Of a DNA stretch of 40,177 nucleotides, positions 33,007 through 40,177 are shown piece after piece. The first letter of the stretch is position 1; the number at the start of each line of letters is the position of its first letter. The notes under the pieces were generated by a model. It was not told the DNA's origin. It searched no databases and was given only the letters and a program-made list of their open reading frames with translations. The stretch covers positions 53,727-93,903 of the forward strand of contig NZ_AQXG01000011.1 in assembly GCF_000375425.1 (NCBI RefSeq). Direction: 5' to 3'. The position numbers were made by a program, and so were the translations under genes. Source of the stretch: Gracilimonas tropica DSM 19535 (lineage in GTDB: Bacteria > Bacteroidota > Rhodothermia > Balneolales > Balneolaceae).

Positions 33007-34136
33007 ATCTCTTCCAAGTCTACCCACTTTTTGATGTTGAACCGGTAAAAGCTAAAGGACATTATGTGTATGATGCTGATGGCACTAAATACCTCGATTT
33101 TTATGGTGGTCATGCGGTAATTTCCATCGGACATGCGCATCCCCATTACGTGAAGCGCGTGAATGCTCAGCTGAATGATATCGGCTTTTATTCGAACTCC
33201 GTTCCTATCGGAATTCAGCAGGAATTGGCGAGCAAACTCGGTGCACTTTCCGGCTATAGTGACTGGAATTTGTTTCTGTGCAATTCCGGGGCGGAAGCCA
33301 ATGAGAATGCGCTAAAACTGGCCTCGGCTCACAATAATCGCAAGAAGATCCTCGCTTTTGATGGAGCCTTTCATGGACGAACGTCGCTGGCTGTTGCGGT
33401 TACCGATAATCCCAACATCGTATTTCCGGTGAATGAAGGAGCGGAAGTCATCCGTTTTGCTTTTGATGATTTTGACGGCGTTGAAAAAGCCCTGAAGCAA
33501 GAGGATGTCAGCTCGGTGATTATTGAAGGCATTCAGGGCGTTGGAGGTATCGAATCTCCATCGAAGGAATTTTTCCAGCACTTGCGTACGCTTTGTGATG
33601 AAACCAATACCGTACTCATTTTGGATGAAGTACAGTCGGGCTTTGGCCGTACCGGGAAGTTCTTTGCGCACCAGTTATTTGATATCGAACCCGATATCAT
33701 CTCGATGGCTAAAGGCATGGGTAATGGATTTCCGGTGGCCGGAATTTTGATCCACCCGAAATTTGAGGCTTCGTTCGGAATGCTCGGAACTACATTTGGC
33801 GGAAATCACCTGGCGTGTGCCGCTTCACTGGCTGTACTGGAAGTGTTGGAGCAAGAGCAACTCATGGAGAATGCAACCAAGCTCGGAAATTATCTGATCA
33901 AAGAATTGAAGCAGCTTCCAAAAGTGAAGGAAGTCCGTGGATTTGGACTGATGATCGGCGCTGAATTTGACGAACCGGTAGCCGATTGGCGAAAAAAATT
34001 GCTGTATGAGCATCATATTTTCACCGGATCATCATCTAATAAGAATGTACTCCGGTTGCTGCCTCCGTTGGGTATCACTCAAGAAGAATGTGATGTGTTG
34101 TTGGAGGCATTGAAAGAAGTCATACCCAATAATTAG
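33003..34136 (+). CDS. argD: N-acyl-ornithine aminotransferase
   Basis: PLP enzyme converting the N-acyl-glutamate semialdehyde to N-acyl-ornithine with glutamate as donor. Class III aminotransferase landmarks are CNSGAEANENALKLA (93-107), the phosphate-region FDGAFHGRTSLA (119-130), LILDEVQSGFGRTGKF (205-220), and the PLP lysine K237 in ISMAKGMGNGFPVAG. The length is 377 residues. ATG overlaps the proC stop as ATGA. The 301-base gap that follows carries several hairpins that may lower expression of the genes after it. Confidence 0.93.
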   Translation: MNLFQVYPLFDVEPVKAKGHYVYDADGTKYLDFYGGHAVISIGHAHPHYVKRVNAQLNDIGFYSNSVPIGIQQELASKLGALSGYSDWNLFLCNSGAEANENALKLASAHNNRKKILAFDGAFHGRTSLAVAVTDNPNIVFPVNEGAEVIRFAFDDFDGVEKALKQEDVSSVIIEGIQGVGGIESPSKEFFQHLRTLCDETNTVLILDEVQSGFGRTGKFFAHQLFDIEPDIISMAKGMGNGFPVAGILIHPKFEASFGMLGTTFGGNHLACAASLAVLEVLEQEQLMENATKLGNYLIKELKQLPKVKEVRGFGLMIGAEFDEPVADWRKKLLYEHHIFTGSSSNKNVLRLLPPLGITQEECDVLLEALKEVIPNN

Positions 34137-34138
34137 TT

Positions 34139-34186
34139 GGAACCGGTGGTTCCGTCAGGCATTCCCAACGGGACGTTGGGAACGAG
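34139..34186. repeat. Paired-hairpin REP-like element, copy 1
   Basis: A short hairpin GGAACC-GGT-GGTTCC (34139-34153), an 8-base spacer, then TTCCCAACG-GGA-CGTTGGGAA followed by CGAG. The same plan, with different bases in the stems, recurs at 36340-36390, also between arginine genes. Confidence 0.7.
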
Positions 34187-34232
34187 ATAATTAATTTTAA
34201 ACAGACAAGTAATTCAAATTTAGCAAGAAAAA

Positions 34233-34380
34233 GTCCTCCCTTGAGGGAGGTGCCGGAGTGAGTGAATACGAACTCTGGCGGAGGGTGTAAGCCAAGGGCA
34301 TAAACGTTGAATTCCAACTGATTATCCCTTGGCGCCAACACCCCTCCCGGCTAAAGCCGTACTCCCCTCAAGGGGAGACT
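34233..34380. repeat. Imperfect inverted-repeat element of about 150 bp
   Basis: The left end AGTCCTCCCTTGAGGGAGG and the right end (minus strand) AGTCTCCCCTTGAGGGGAG are inverted copies. Each arm also contains a further GC-rich part ending GGAGGGTGT / GGAGGGGTGTT (about 34280-34288 and its counterpart near 34339-34350). It has no frame. Similar GC-rich intergenic palindromes are widespread in Bacteroidota. With the preceding hairpins it fills the whole argD-argF' gap (34137-34437). Confidence 0.7.
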
Positions 34381-34437
34381 ATTATGAATCGAATAATAAA
34401 CAACAACCCACAATCATCTGTGGTTTAAAATCAAAGA

Positions 34438-35388
34438 ATGAACTCATTTCTATCCATTAAAGATGTCAACAATCTCCCCGCGCTGGTGAACGATGCGCTG
34501 GAGATCAAGAAGAACCCGCATGCGTATTCGGATCTTGGGCGTAACAAATCGGTTTGCCTGATCTTTTTAAATCCAAGTTTACGGACACGGCTGAGTTCTC
34601 AAAAAGCGGCCTTCAATCTTGGGATGAATGCGGCGGTGCTGGATGTGGGAAGTCAGGGTTGGAAGCTGGAATTTGCCGATGGCGTAGTCATGGATTCGGA
34701 CAAAGCGGAGCACATTAAAGAAGCCGCTGCGGTTATCGGTTCTTATTTTGATGTGGTGGCTATTCGCGCTTTTGCTAAACTTGAGGATCGCGAGGAAGAT
34801 TATAGCGAGCAGATCATTCAATCCTTTAAAAAATACTGTCCCGCGCCGGTAGTTAATATGGAATCCGGAACCGGACATCCGTTGCAGGCACTGGCCGATC
34901 TTATGACCATTGAAGAGCATAAAACGGTAGAAAAACCAAAGGTGGTTTTGACCTGGGCCCCGCACCCGCGACCGCTCCCGCAAGCTGTAGCCAACTCTTT
35001 TTCTGAGTGGATGCAAGCAGCGGATTTTGACCTGACTATTACTCATCCTAATGGCTATGAACTGGCAGATGAATTTGTTGGAAATGCCAAAGTAGAATAC
35101 GATCAGAGAAAAGCATTCAAAGATGCCGAATTTGTGTACGCCAAAAACTGGAGCAGCTATTCAGATTATGGAAAGGTTCTATCCACCGACCGAAGCTGGA
35201 TGGTTACGGCTGAAAAAATGGCGCTCACCAATAATGGAAAATTTATGCATTGCCTCCCGGTTCGCCGAAATGTAATCGTGGAAGATGCTGTGATTGACAG
35301 CGAAAACAGCTTGGTGATTCCCGAAGCCACCAACCGCATTTTTTCTATGCAGGCCGTTTTAAAACAATTGCTGGAGCACCTGAAATGA
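34438..35388 (+). CDS. argF': N-acyl-L-ornithine carbamoyltransferase (probably succinyl type)
   Basis: Transfers the carbamoyl group to the delta-amine of an N-acylated ornithine, giving N-acyl-citrulline. The carbamoyl-phosphate loop is FLNPSLRTRLSS (43-54), not STRTR, as in the acyl-ornithine group. The HPxQ site is ESGTGHPLQALAD (142-154), the proline-rich loop TWAPHPRPLPQAVANS replaces the ornithine SMG loop, and HCLPVRRN is near 269. The discriminating residue before EH in MDSDKAEHIKEA is Ala90. In the Xanthomonas acetyl enzyme this is Glu92, in the Bacteroides fragilis succinyl enzyme Pro90. Lack of Glu points to N-succinyl-ornithine, by inference only. It overlaps argB by four bases. 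Confidence 0.9.
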   Translation: MNSFLSIKDVNNLPALVNDALEIKKNPHAYSDLGRNKSVCLIFLNPSLRTRLSSQKAAFNLGMNAAVLDVGSQGWKLEFADGVVMDSDKAEHIKEAAAVIGSYFDVVAIRAFAKLEDREEDYSEQIIQSFKKYCPAPVVNMESGTGHPLQALADLMTIEEHKTVEKPKVVLTWAPHPRPLPQAVANSFSEWMQAADFDLTITHPNGYELADEFVGNAKVEYDQRKAFKDAEFVYAKNWSSYSDYGKVLSTDRSWMVTAEKMALTNNGKFMHCLPVRRNVIVEDAVIDSENSLVIPEATNRIFSMQAVLKQLLEHLK

Positions 35389-36146
35389 AGTCCGTAAAAG
35401 TCATAAAAGTTGGTGGTAAAGTGATCGGCGATGACCAAAAACTGGATCGTTTTCTGAAATCTTTCGCTGCTATTAAAGAACCAAAAGTGTTGATCCATGG
35501 TGGCGGTTCTATTGCTTCTGACATTGGAAAGCGACTGGACATCAAACCACAAATGATCGATGGTCGACGTGTGACGGATGCCGAAACGCTGGAAGTCATT
35601 ACCATGGTGTATGGCGGATTGGTGAGTAAGAGTATCGTAGCAAAACTGCAGGCTCTTGGAGTAAATGCTGCAGGACTGTCCGGGGCCGACCTGAATATCA
35701 TCCCCGCAAAAAAACGCGATCCCGAACCGGTCGATTTTGGCTGGGTTGGCGATGTGGAAGACGTGAATACAAACTGGCTCACTCAATTTCTAAATGCAGA
35801 TGTGACCCCGGTTTTGGCTCCTCTTACCCACGATGGAGCGGGAAATATGCTGAACACGAATGCTGATACGATTGCCTCATCGGTCGCTTCGGCGTTGTCA
35901 GATGATTTCGATACCGAACTTATGTTCTGTTTTGAACAGCCCGGGGTGATGAACGACAAAAAGCTCATCACCGAAATGAATCTGTTGCTGTACCGACATC
36001 TGCGGGATAGCGGTATTGTCACCGATGGTATGATCCCGAAACTCGATCTCGGGTTTGAAGCTCTGAAGAATGGGGCAAAGGTCAGCATTCGCAGTTTTAA
36101 GGATGTGGCTGAGCCGGAATCAGGAACGACATTGGTCTCGAATTAA
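35385..36146 (+). CDS. argB: N-acylglutamate kinase
   Basis: Amino acid kinase phosphorylating the gamma-carboxyl of N-acylglutamate. It has VIKVGGKVIGDDQKLDRF (5-22), the HGGGSIASDIGKRL loop (38-51), the acyl-glutamate site region GLVSKSIVAKLQALGVNAAGLSGAD, NTNADTIASSVASAL and the C-terminal GMIPKLDLGFEALKNGA. The length, 253 residues, is the compact, arginine-insensitive type lacking the N-terminal kinked helix of feedback-inhibited forms, so control may lie elsewhere. ATGA overlap couples it to argF'. Confidence 0.93.
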   Translation: MKSVKVIKVGGKVIGDDQKLDRFLKSFAAIKEPKVLIHGGGSIASDIGKRLDIKPQMIDGRRVTDAETLEVITMVYGGLVSKSIVAKLQALGVNAAGLSGADLNIIPAKKRDPEPVDFGWVGDVEDVNTNWLTQFLNADVTPVLAPLTHDGAGNMLNTNADTIASSVASALSDDFDTELMFCFEQPGVMNDKKLITEMNLLLYRHLRDSGIVTDGMIPKLDLGFEALKNGAKVSIRSFKDVAEPESGTTLVSN

Positions 36147-36446
36147 ACAATAAAATAAAATACGAATGACACCGATTAGGCTGATTGTAAATTAGTCCCG
36201 TTAGGGACGAACGACATCATAGCCCCTGGTTTTAACCCGGGGCGCAAAAATGTAGAAAGAAAAACCTCCGCCCGGATGCATTTATTAGCAAACCGTTTAT
36301 CGGAGGTTGGGCAAACATATTACCAACATAAACCAAATTGGAAGCAGGAGCTTCCCAGAATGCGTTCCCAAGCCGGAGCTTGGGAACGAGTTAACGAGTA
36401 CTAAACACTAAAACCAGAATTCGTATTCACACACTCACTCTCACTC
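36147..36446. other. Gene-free stretch with four hairpins ahead of argE
   Basis: 300 bases within the arginine cluster. In order: GTCCC-gtta-GGGAC (36195-36208); a 22-base hairpin with GCCCC/GGGGC and GGTT/AACC stems (36222-36243); 8-base arms AACCTCCG/CGGAGGTT (36263-36270, 36301-36308); and the paired REP-like element (36340-36390). The last 30 bases before argE (CCAGAATTCGTATTCACACA at 36414-36433 and on) match the reverse complement of part of the element at 34233-34380. No frame is coding. Confidence 0.6.
36340..36390. repeat. Paired-hairpin REP-like element, copy 2
   Basis: GGAAGC-AGGA-GCTTCC (36340-36355), an 8-base spacer CAGAATGC overlapping the next stem, then CGTTCCCAAGC-CGGA-GCTTGGGAACG (36363-36388) and AG. 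It has the same plan and the same GGGAACGAG end as 34139-34186, while stem bases differ in a paired way. Confidence 0.75.
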
Positions 36447-37511
36447 ATGAATACCATCGAACAACTTAGCGAGCAAGCCATTGAGCTGCTGAAGACACTG
36501 ATCTCCACGCAGTCGTACAGTGGCGAAGAAGATGAAACCGCCCAAATCCTTTCGAATGTTTTGGAGGAATTTGGTTTTTCTCCGCAGCGCAAAGGAAATA
36601 ATATCTGGGCGATCAATCCGTCTTTCGATGAGAATAAACCCACGGTGATGCTGAATTCTCATCACGATACTGTGCAGGCTTCTTCCAAATGGACCAAAGA
36701 CCCCTTCACCCCAACGCTGGAAGACGGCAAACTTTATGGGCTCGGAAGTAATGATGCGGGCGGACCGCTGGTCAGTTTACTGGCTACGTTTGTATATCTA
36801 TCTGAAAAAGAACAGCCCTACAATTTGATCTTTTTGGCATCTGCTGAGGAGGAAACTTCAGGAAAAAAAGGAGTGCCTATCGTATTACCTGAACTGCCTG
36901 ATATTGATTTTGCTGTAGTTGGTGAACCGACCTCTATGGATCTCGCCATTGCCGAGCGTGGATTGATCGTGCTGGATTGTGTGAGTCATGGTGAAAGTGG
37001 TCATGCTGCGCGAAATGAAGGCGAGAACGCGTTGTATAAAGCTATCAAAGATATCGAGTGGTTTGCATCTTATGAGTTTGAAAAGACCTCGGAAGTACTG
37101 GGAAGCATTAATATGACGGTCACGCAGATCGAGGCGGGAAGTCAGCACAACGTGGTTCCGGATGAGTGCAGGTTTGTAGTAGACGTGCGACCCAATGAGT
37201 TTTATTCGAATGAAGAGGTGGTTGCTTTGATCCGTGAGAATGTAGAATGTGAGGTACATCCACGATCCACCAATTTGAATGCCTCCGGTATTGCTCTCGA
37301 TCATCCGTTTGTACAAAGGGCAGAGGAATTAGACATTCGAACATATGGCTCCAAAACGATGTCAGATCAGGTTCACATGCTCTTCAACAGCGTGAAGATC
37401 GGACCCGGTAACACCCACCGTTCTCACACTGCCGATGAATTCATCTATCTGGATGAAATCCGGGATGGCATCAAAACGTATATTGAATTAATTGATCAGT
37501 TGAGTATATAA
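36447..37511 (+). CDS. argE: M20 N-acyl-ornithine/citrulline deacylase
   Basis: Removes the acyl group late in the pathway. Since the carbamoyltransferase here works on acylated ornithine, the natural substrate should be N-acyl-citrulline, as in Xanthomonas and Bacteroides. Metal ligands: H72 and D74 in LNSHHDTVQ, D103 in LGSNDAGGP, the Glu pair in SAEEETSGKKG (about 127-129), and a later His in GNTHRSHTADEF. The short dimerisation domain begins near CVSHGESGHAARNEGENAL. The length, 354 residues, is shorter than the window's dipeptidase. An intergenic stretch rich in hairpins precedes it, so it may have its own promoter. Confidence 0.9.
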   Translation: MNTIEQLSEQAIELLKTLISTQSYSGEEDETAQILSNVLEEFGFSPQRKGNNIWAINPSFDENKPTVMLNSHHDTVQASSKWTKDPFTPTLEDGKLYGLGSNDAGGPLVSLLATFVYLSEKEQPYNLIFLASAEEETSGKKGVPIVLPELPDIDFAVVGEPTSMDLAIAERGLIVLDCVSHGESGHAARNEGENALYKAIKDIEWFASYEFEKTSEVLGSINMTVTQIEAGSQHNVVPDECRFVVDVRPNEFYSNEEVVALIRENVECEVHPRSTNLNASGIALDHPFVQRAEELDIRTYGSKTMSDQVHMLFNSVKIGPGNTHRSHTADEFIYLDEIRDGIKTYIELIDQLSI

Positions 37512-37523
37512 TTACACACTAAT

Positions 37524-37585
37524 GTGTTACGGTGTTAAAGTGTTATAGTGGCTTCACAAGCCTAAACACTTTAACACCGTAACAC
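37524..37585. repeat. Perfect 21-bp inverted repeat between argE and argH
   Basis: Arms at 37524-37544 and 37565-37585 are exact reverse complements. The left arm is itself built from 8-base steps starting GTGTTA (GTGTTACG, GTGTTAAA, GTGTTATA). The 20-base loop contains a smaller hairpin GGCTT-CAC-AAGCC. No T run follows, so this is not a standard terminator; in mRNA it would be a very stable stem just ahead of argH. Confidence 0.85.
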
Positions 37586-37609
37586 CGTCGCACCAAAACA
37601 CTTTGAAAA

Positions 37610-38899
37610 ATGAAGAAACTCTGGGAAAAAGGAATTCAAACCGACGCTTTCATCGAGAAATTTACGGTGGGAAAAGACCGTGAACTTGACCTTGATCTGG
37701 CAAAATATGATGTGCAGGGAACCATTGCTCATATCACCATGCTGGAATCGGTGGGTTTGTTGGAGAAAGATGAGCTTGAGATCCTCACCAAAGAACTGAA
37801 TCGCATTCTAAATGAAGTGATCGAACCCGGCAATTTCGAGATCGAAGACGGCGTAGAAGATGTCCATTCGCAGATCGAACTCATGCTTACTCGTAAGCTG
37901 GGAGATGTCGGGAAAAAAGTGCATTCCGGTCGTTCCCGAAACGATCAGGTGTTGGTGGATATTCGGCTGTACCTCCGTGATCAGATCAAGGAAATCGCCC
38001 AGCTTACCAGGAAACTATTTGATACGCTGATCAACCAAAGTGAAGCCACTAAAGAAGTGCTGCTGCCCGGATATACGCACACTCAAGCGGCGATGCCATC
38101 GAGTTTTGGAATGTGGTTTGGAGCGTATGCGGAAAGCCTTGTGGACGATCTTGTGTTGCTGGAGTCCACCTATCATATCGTCAACCGAAATCCGCTGGGA
38201 TCGGCGGCGGGATATGGTTCTTCTTTTCCGTTGAACCGAACGATGACCGCTGAATTGTTGGGTTTTGAAGGTTTGAATGAAAATGCGGTGTATGCCCAAA
38301 TGGGTCGTGGTAAAACTGAACAAACCCTTTCTTTTGCCATGGCCGGACTGGCCGGAACGCTGAATAAATTAGCAGCGGATGTCTGTCTTTATAACAGCCA
38401 AAACTTCCAATTTCTGAAACTTCCGGATGAACTGACAACGGGCTCCAGCATCATGCCACATAAGAAAAACCCGGATGTCTTTGAGCTCATCCGTGCTAAA
38501 ACCAATGCGTTGAAAACCCTCCCCAATCAGATCATGATGGCGACTACAAATCTGACTTCCGGCTACCATCGTGATTTCCAGATCCTGAAGGAGCAACTGT
38601 TTCCGGCTATTGAAGAACTCAAAAGCTGCTTGTTCATCACCGAATATGCGGCTGGGCAAATGGCTGTGAATGACGAGATCATCGACGACCCCAAATACAA
38701 GCTGATCTTTTCTGTGGAAGCCGTCAATGAGTTGGTAAAAGAAGGCGTTCCATTTCGTGATGCGTATCAACAAGTAGCCCAGCAGATCGAAGAAGGAAGT
38801 TTTGAACCGCCTACGGAACTGAATCACACCCACGAGGGAAGTATTGGGAATTTGAGAAATGAGGAAATCAAAGAAAGACTGAATAGACTTGAGATTTGA
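37610..38899 (+). CDS. argH: Argininosuccinate lyase
   Basis: Splits argininosuccinate into arginine and fumarate, the last step. Fumarase/ASL superfamily blocks: DVHSQIELMLTRKLGDVGKKVHSGRSRNDQV near 84-114, LPGYTHTQAAMPSSFGMWFG near 144-163, the signature loop GSSIMPHKKNPDVFELIRAK (about 281-300, with the catalytic Ser of the SS pair), and the helical end. The length, 429 residues, is slightly short (family about 440-470) but complete. The start MKKLWEKGIQTDAFIEKFT is conserved. The 98-base gap upstream holds the 21-bp inverted repeat. Confidence 0.95.
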   Translation: MKKLWEKGIQTDAFIEKFTVGKDRELDLDLAKYDVQGTIAHITMLESVGLLEKDELEILTKELNRILNEVIEPGNFEIEDGVEDVHSQIELMLTRKLGDVGKKVHSGRSRNDQVLVDIRLYLRDQIKEIAQLTRKLFDTLINQSEATKEVLLPGYTHTQAAMPSSFGMWFGAYAESLVDDLVLLESTYHIVNRNPLGSAAGYGSSFPLNRTMTAELLGFEGLNENAVYAQMGRGKTEQTLSFAMAGLAGTLNKLAADVCLYNSQNFQFLKLPDELTTGSSIMPHKKNPDVFELIRAKTNALKTLPNQIMMATTNLTSGYHRDFQILKEQLFPAIEELKSCLFITEYAAGQMAVNDEIIDDPKYKLIFSVEAVNELVKEGVPFRDAYQQVAQQIEEGSFEPPTELNHTHEGSIGNLRNEEIKERLNRLEI

Positions 38900-38938
38900 G
38901 ACATAAGATGTAAGATTGTCTTAAAGCAAAATCTATCT

Positions 38939-39484
38939 ATGAAACAGCTTTATTTTATAGCGCTTATTCCTGCTGAGCCATTGAAGGAGCAGATCCAGGA
39001 TATCAAGCTGGAGGTGAAGGAGAAATTCAACAGCTCTCACTCGCTGAATGCTCCGCCACATATCACCTTGCTGAGTCCTTTTCGGATGGAGGAGGAACAG
39101 GAAGATCAACTGGATTCACTCCTTGAGGTTTTTGCACAGGGATTTCAACCTTTCAATGTTCAACTCAAAAACTTTTCAACCTTTCCGCCCCGTGTGGTTT
39201 TTATTGATGTGGTCAAATCTCCGGAGTTGGTTGAGCTGCAGAAAAAACTGGAAGAAATAGCCCGTTCCAAGCCGGAGATGTTTGCGTATAATTATCAAGA
39301 ACGGGAGTATCATCCGCATGTAACGCTTGCCTTTAAAGACTTGTCCAAATCGAATTTTTATAAGGCGTGGGATACCTTCAAGGATCGCGATTTTGAAGAG
39401 AATTTTGTGAGCGATCATGTGTATTTGCTGAAGCATAATGGAGAGCGATGGGAAGTCATCAGGAGCTTTACATTGGAAATGTAA
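38939..39484 (+). CDS. 2'-5' RNA ligase / 2H phosphoesterase family protein
   Basis: Protein of the 2H superfamily, with two HxT motifs forming the active site: H41-I-T43-L in PPHITLLSPF and H127-V-T129-L in YHPHVTLAF. The length, 181 residues, matches the LigT/YjcG-like bacterial type. These enzymes act on 2',5' or 2',3'-cyclic phosphodiesters in RNA or nucleotides; the natural substrate is usually unknown. It lies 39 bases after argH on the same strand and may be read through, though no link to arginine is obvious. Confidence 0.87.
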   Translation: MKQLYFIALIPAEPLKEQIQDIKLEVKEKFNSSHSLNAPPHITLLSPFRMEEEQEDQLDSLLEVFAQGFQPFNVQLKNFSTFPPRVVFIDVVKSPELVELQKKLEEIARSKPEMFAYNYQEREYHPHVTLAFKDLSKSNFYKAWDTFKDRDFEENFVSDHVYLLKHNGERWEVIRSFTLEM

Positions 39485-39615
39485 TTACCACCCGTTCTAT
39501 GGAGCTTTCATTTTTTTGTTGTTCATATCTGTCATTTCAAAATAAACTGAACTCCTTCTAATTCACCTATGTTTGATAGATAGATTGAATATTCATCAAA
39601 AAACTATTTATCAAA

Positions 39616-40177
39616 ATGAGTGAACAAATGAACGCCGCCTATTTCGAAGAATTCGGCGATCTTTCAAACGTCAAAACAGGTAAGCTTGAAAAACCGCAAG
39701 CCGGAGAAGCGGAAGTATTGGTACGCATCAAATCGGCCGGAGTAAATCCTGTGGATGCTGCCGTAGCCCGTGGAATGCTTAAAGATGCTATCCCGACAGA
39801 ATTTCCTGCCATTCCGGGATGGGATGTCGCCGGTGTAGTTGAAGAAACAGGTTTTTCAGCCCGGCGTTTCAAGCCCGGAGACGAAGTATATGCATATGCC
39901 CGACGCCCTGTGGTACAACATGGCACCTTTGCCGAATACATTTCGATACCGGAATCTTATTTGGCTTTGCGTCCTCAAGAAATATCGATGGAAGCTTCCG
40001 GGGGAATTCCATTAGTCGGACTTACCGCATATCAATCTTTGTTTGATGCCGGCGATCTCCAAAGCGGGCAAACTCTTCTTATACTTGGAGCCTCCGGTGG
40101 AGTGGGCACGCTTGCTATTCAGCTGGCAAAAGCCAAAGGTGCTACCGTGATCGGCGTTGCGAGTGAAAGCAATCATA
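39616..40177 (+). CDS. Zinc-independent quinone oxidoreductase (MDR family), 3' end cut
   Basis: NADP-dependent medium-chain oxidoreductase, quinone-reductase branch, truncated by the window end after 187 codons. The GroES-like N-terminal domain shows MNAAYFEEFGDLSNVKTG and VRIKSAGVNPVDAAVARGM, then PGWDVAGVVEETG. The Rossmann part starts LILGASGGVGTLAIQLAKAKGATVIG. The structural-zinc cysteines of alcohol dehydrogenases are not seen, which fits QOR-type enzymes. Start: ATG at 39616, with a second in-frame ATG four codons later (MNAAYFEE) that could equally be used. No SD at either. Confidence 0.85.
   Translation, partial: MSEQMNAAYFEEFGDLSNVKTGKLEKPQAGEAEVLVRIKSAGVNPVDAAVARGMLKDAIPTEFPAIPGWDVAGVVEETGFSARRFKPGDEVYAYARRPVVQHGTFAEYISIPESYLALRPQEISMEASGGIPLVGLTAYQSLFDAGDLQSGQTLLILGASGGVGTLAIQLAKAKGATVIGVASESNH

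Noticed and set aside
1-40177. tRNA, rRNA or CRISPR arrays
   Set aside because: No cloverleaf-like, rRNA-like or regularly spaced direct repeats were seen; the 12-bp array has no spacers.

Overview
The window looks like a chromosomal segment from a marine-type Bacteroidota relative, most likely the Balneolaeota/Rhodothermaeota side. This is inferred from content: a C-terminal type IX secretion sorting tail, 6-bladed beta-propeller lipoproteins, the Bat operon, BshA (bacillithiol), a DUF4292/EnvC-like pair, a carbamoyltransferase of the N-acyl-ornithine type, few strong Shine-Dalgarno sites, and moderate GC. I saw no tRNA, rRNA, CRISPR array or intact insertion sequence.

Layout. 1-7.4 kb: the 3' part of an asparagine-synthase-like gene, a family 2 glycosyltransferase, pyrB-pyrR, sucC and bshA. 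7.5-13.5 kb: yebC, four overlapping Bat-type genes (two BatC-like, batD, batE) and an M20 dipeptidase. 13.6-17.45 kb: an accessory island, all on the minus strand, with two paralogous propeller lipoproteins, a six-cysteine peptide with a double-glycine-type leader, and two broken copies of a C39 leader-peptidase/transporter gene. 17.6-25.8 kb: a ROK kinase, a VOC protein, a MarR regulator, a secreted S9 peptidase, and the set TPR protein - DUF4292 lipoprotein - degenerate M23/EnvC-like protein. 25.9-29.0 kb: a 1038-residue secreted DUF4397 repeat protein. 29.4-38.9 kb: the arginine cluster GNAT-argG-argC-proC-argD-argF'-argB-argE-argH. It is followed by a 2H phosphoesterase and the start of a quinone oxidoreductase cut by the window end.

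How the genes work together. The arginine cluster carries a full acylated pathway from glutamate to arginine. The GNAT protein is the likely first enzyme, and the carbamoyltransferase acts on an acylated ornithine. The residue that sets acetyl versus succinyl preference is alanine here, which leans towards the succinylated route. The Bat genes and the TPR/DUF4292/EnvC-like set are cell-envelope systems.

The most unusual region is 13.8-17.45 kb. The order C39 gene - Cys-rich peptide - propeller occurs twice in tandem. The right-hand unit keeps an intact peptide and propeller but has a C39 gene with its catalytic Cys changed to Tyr and two frameshifts. The left-hand unit has collapsed, so that the C39 5' end is joined to the tail of a second peptide gene. 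This suggests a peptide-export system in decay, or one that relies on a transporter elsewhere. Intergenic DNA also holds several short inverted-repeat families: a TCGTCCGACCACT-ended pair, two covarying hairpin pairs, and a perfect 21-bp inverted repeat between argE and argH.
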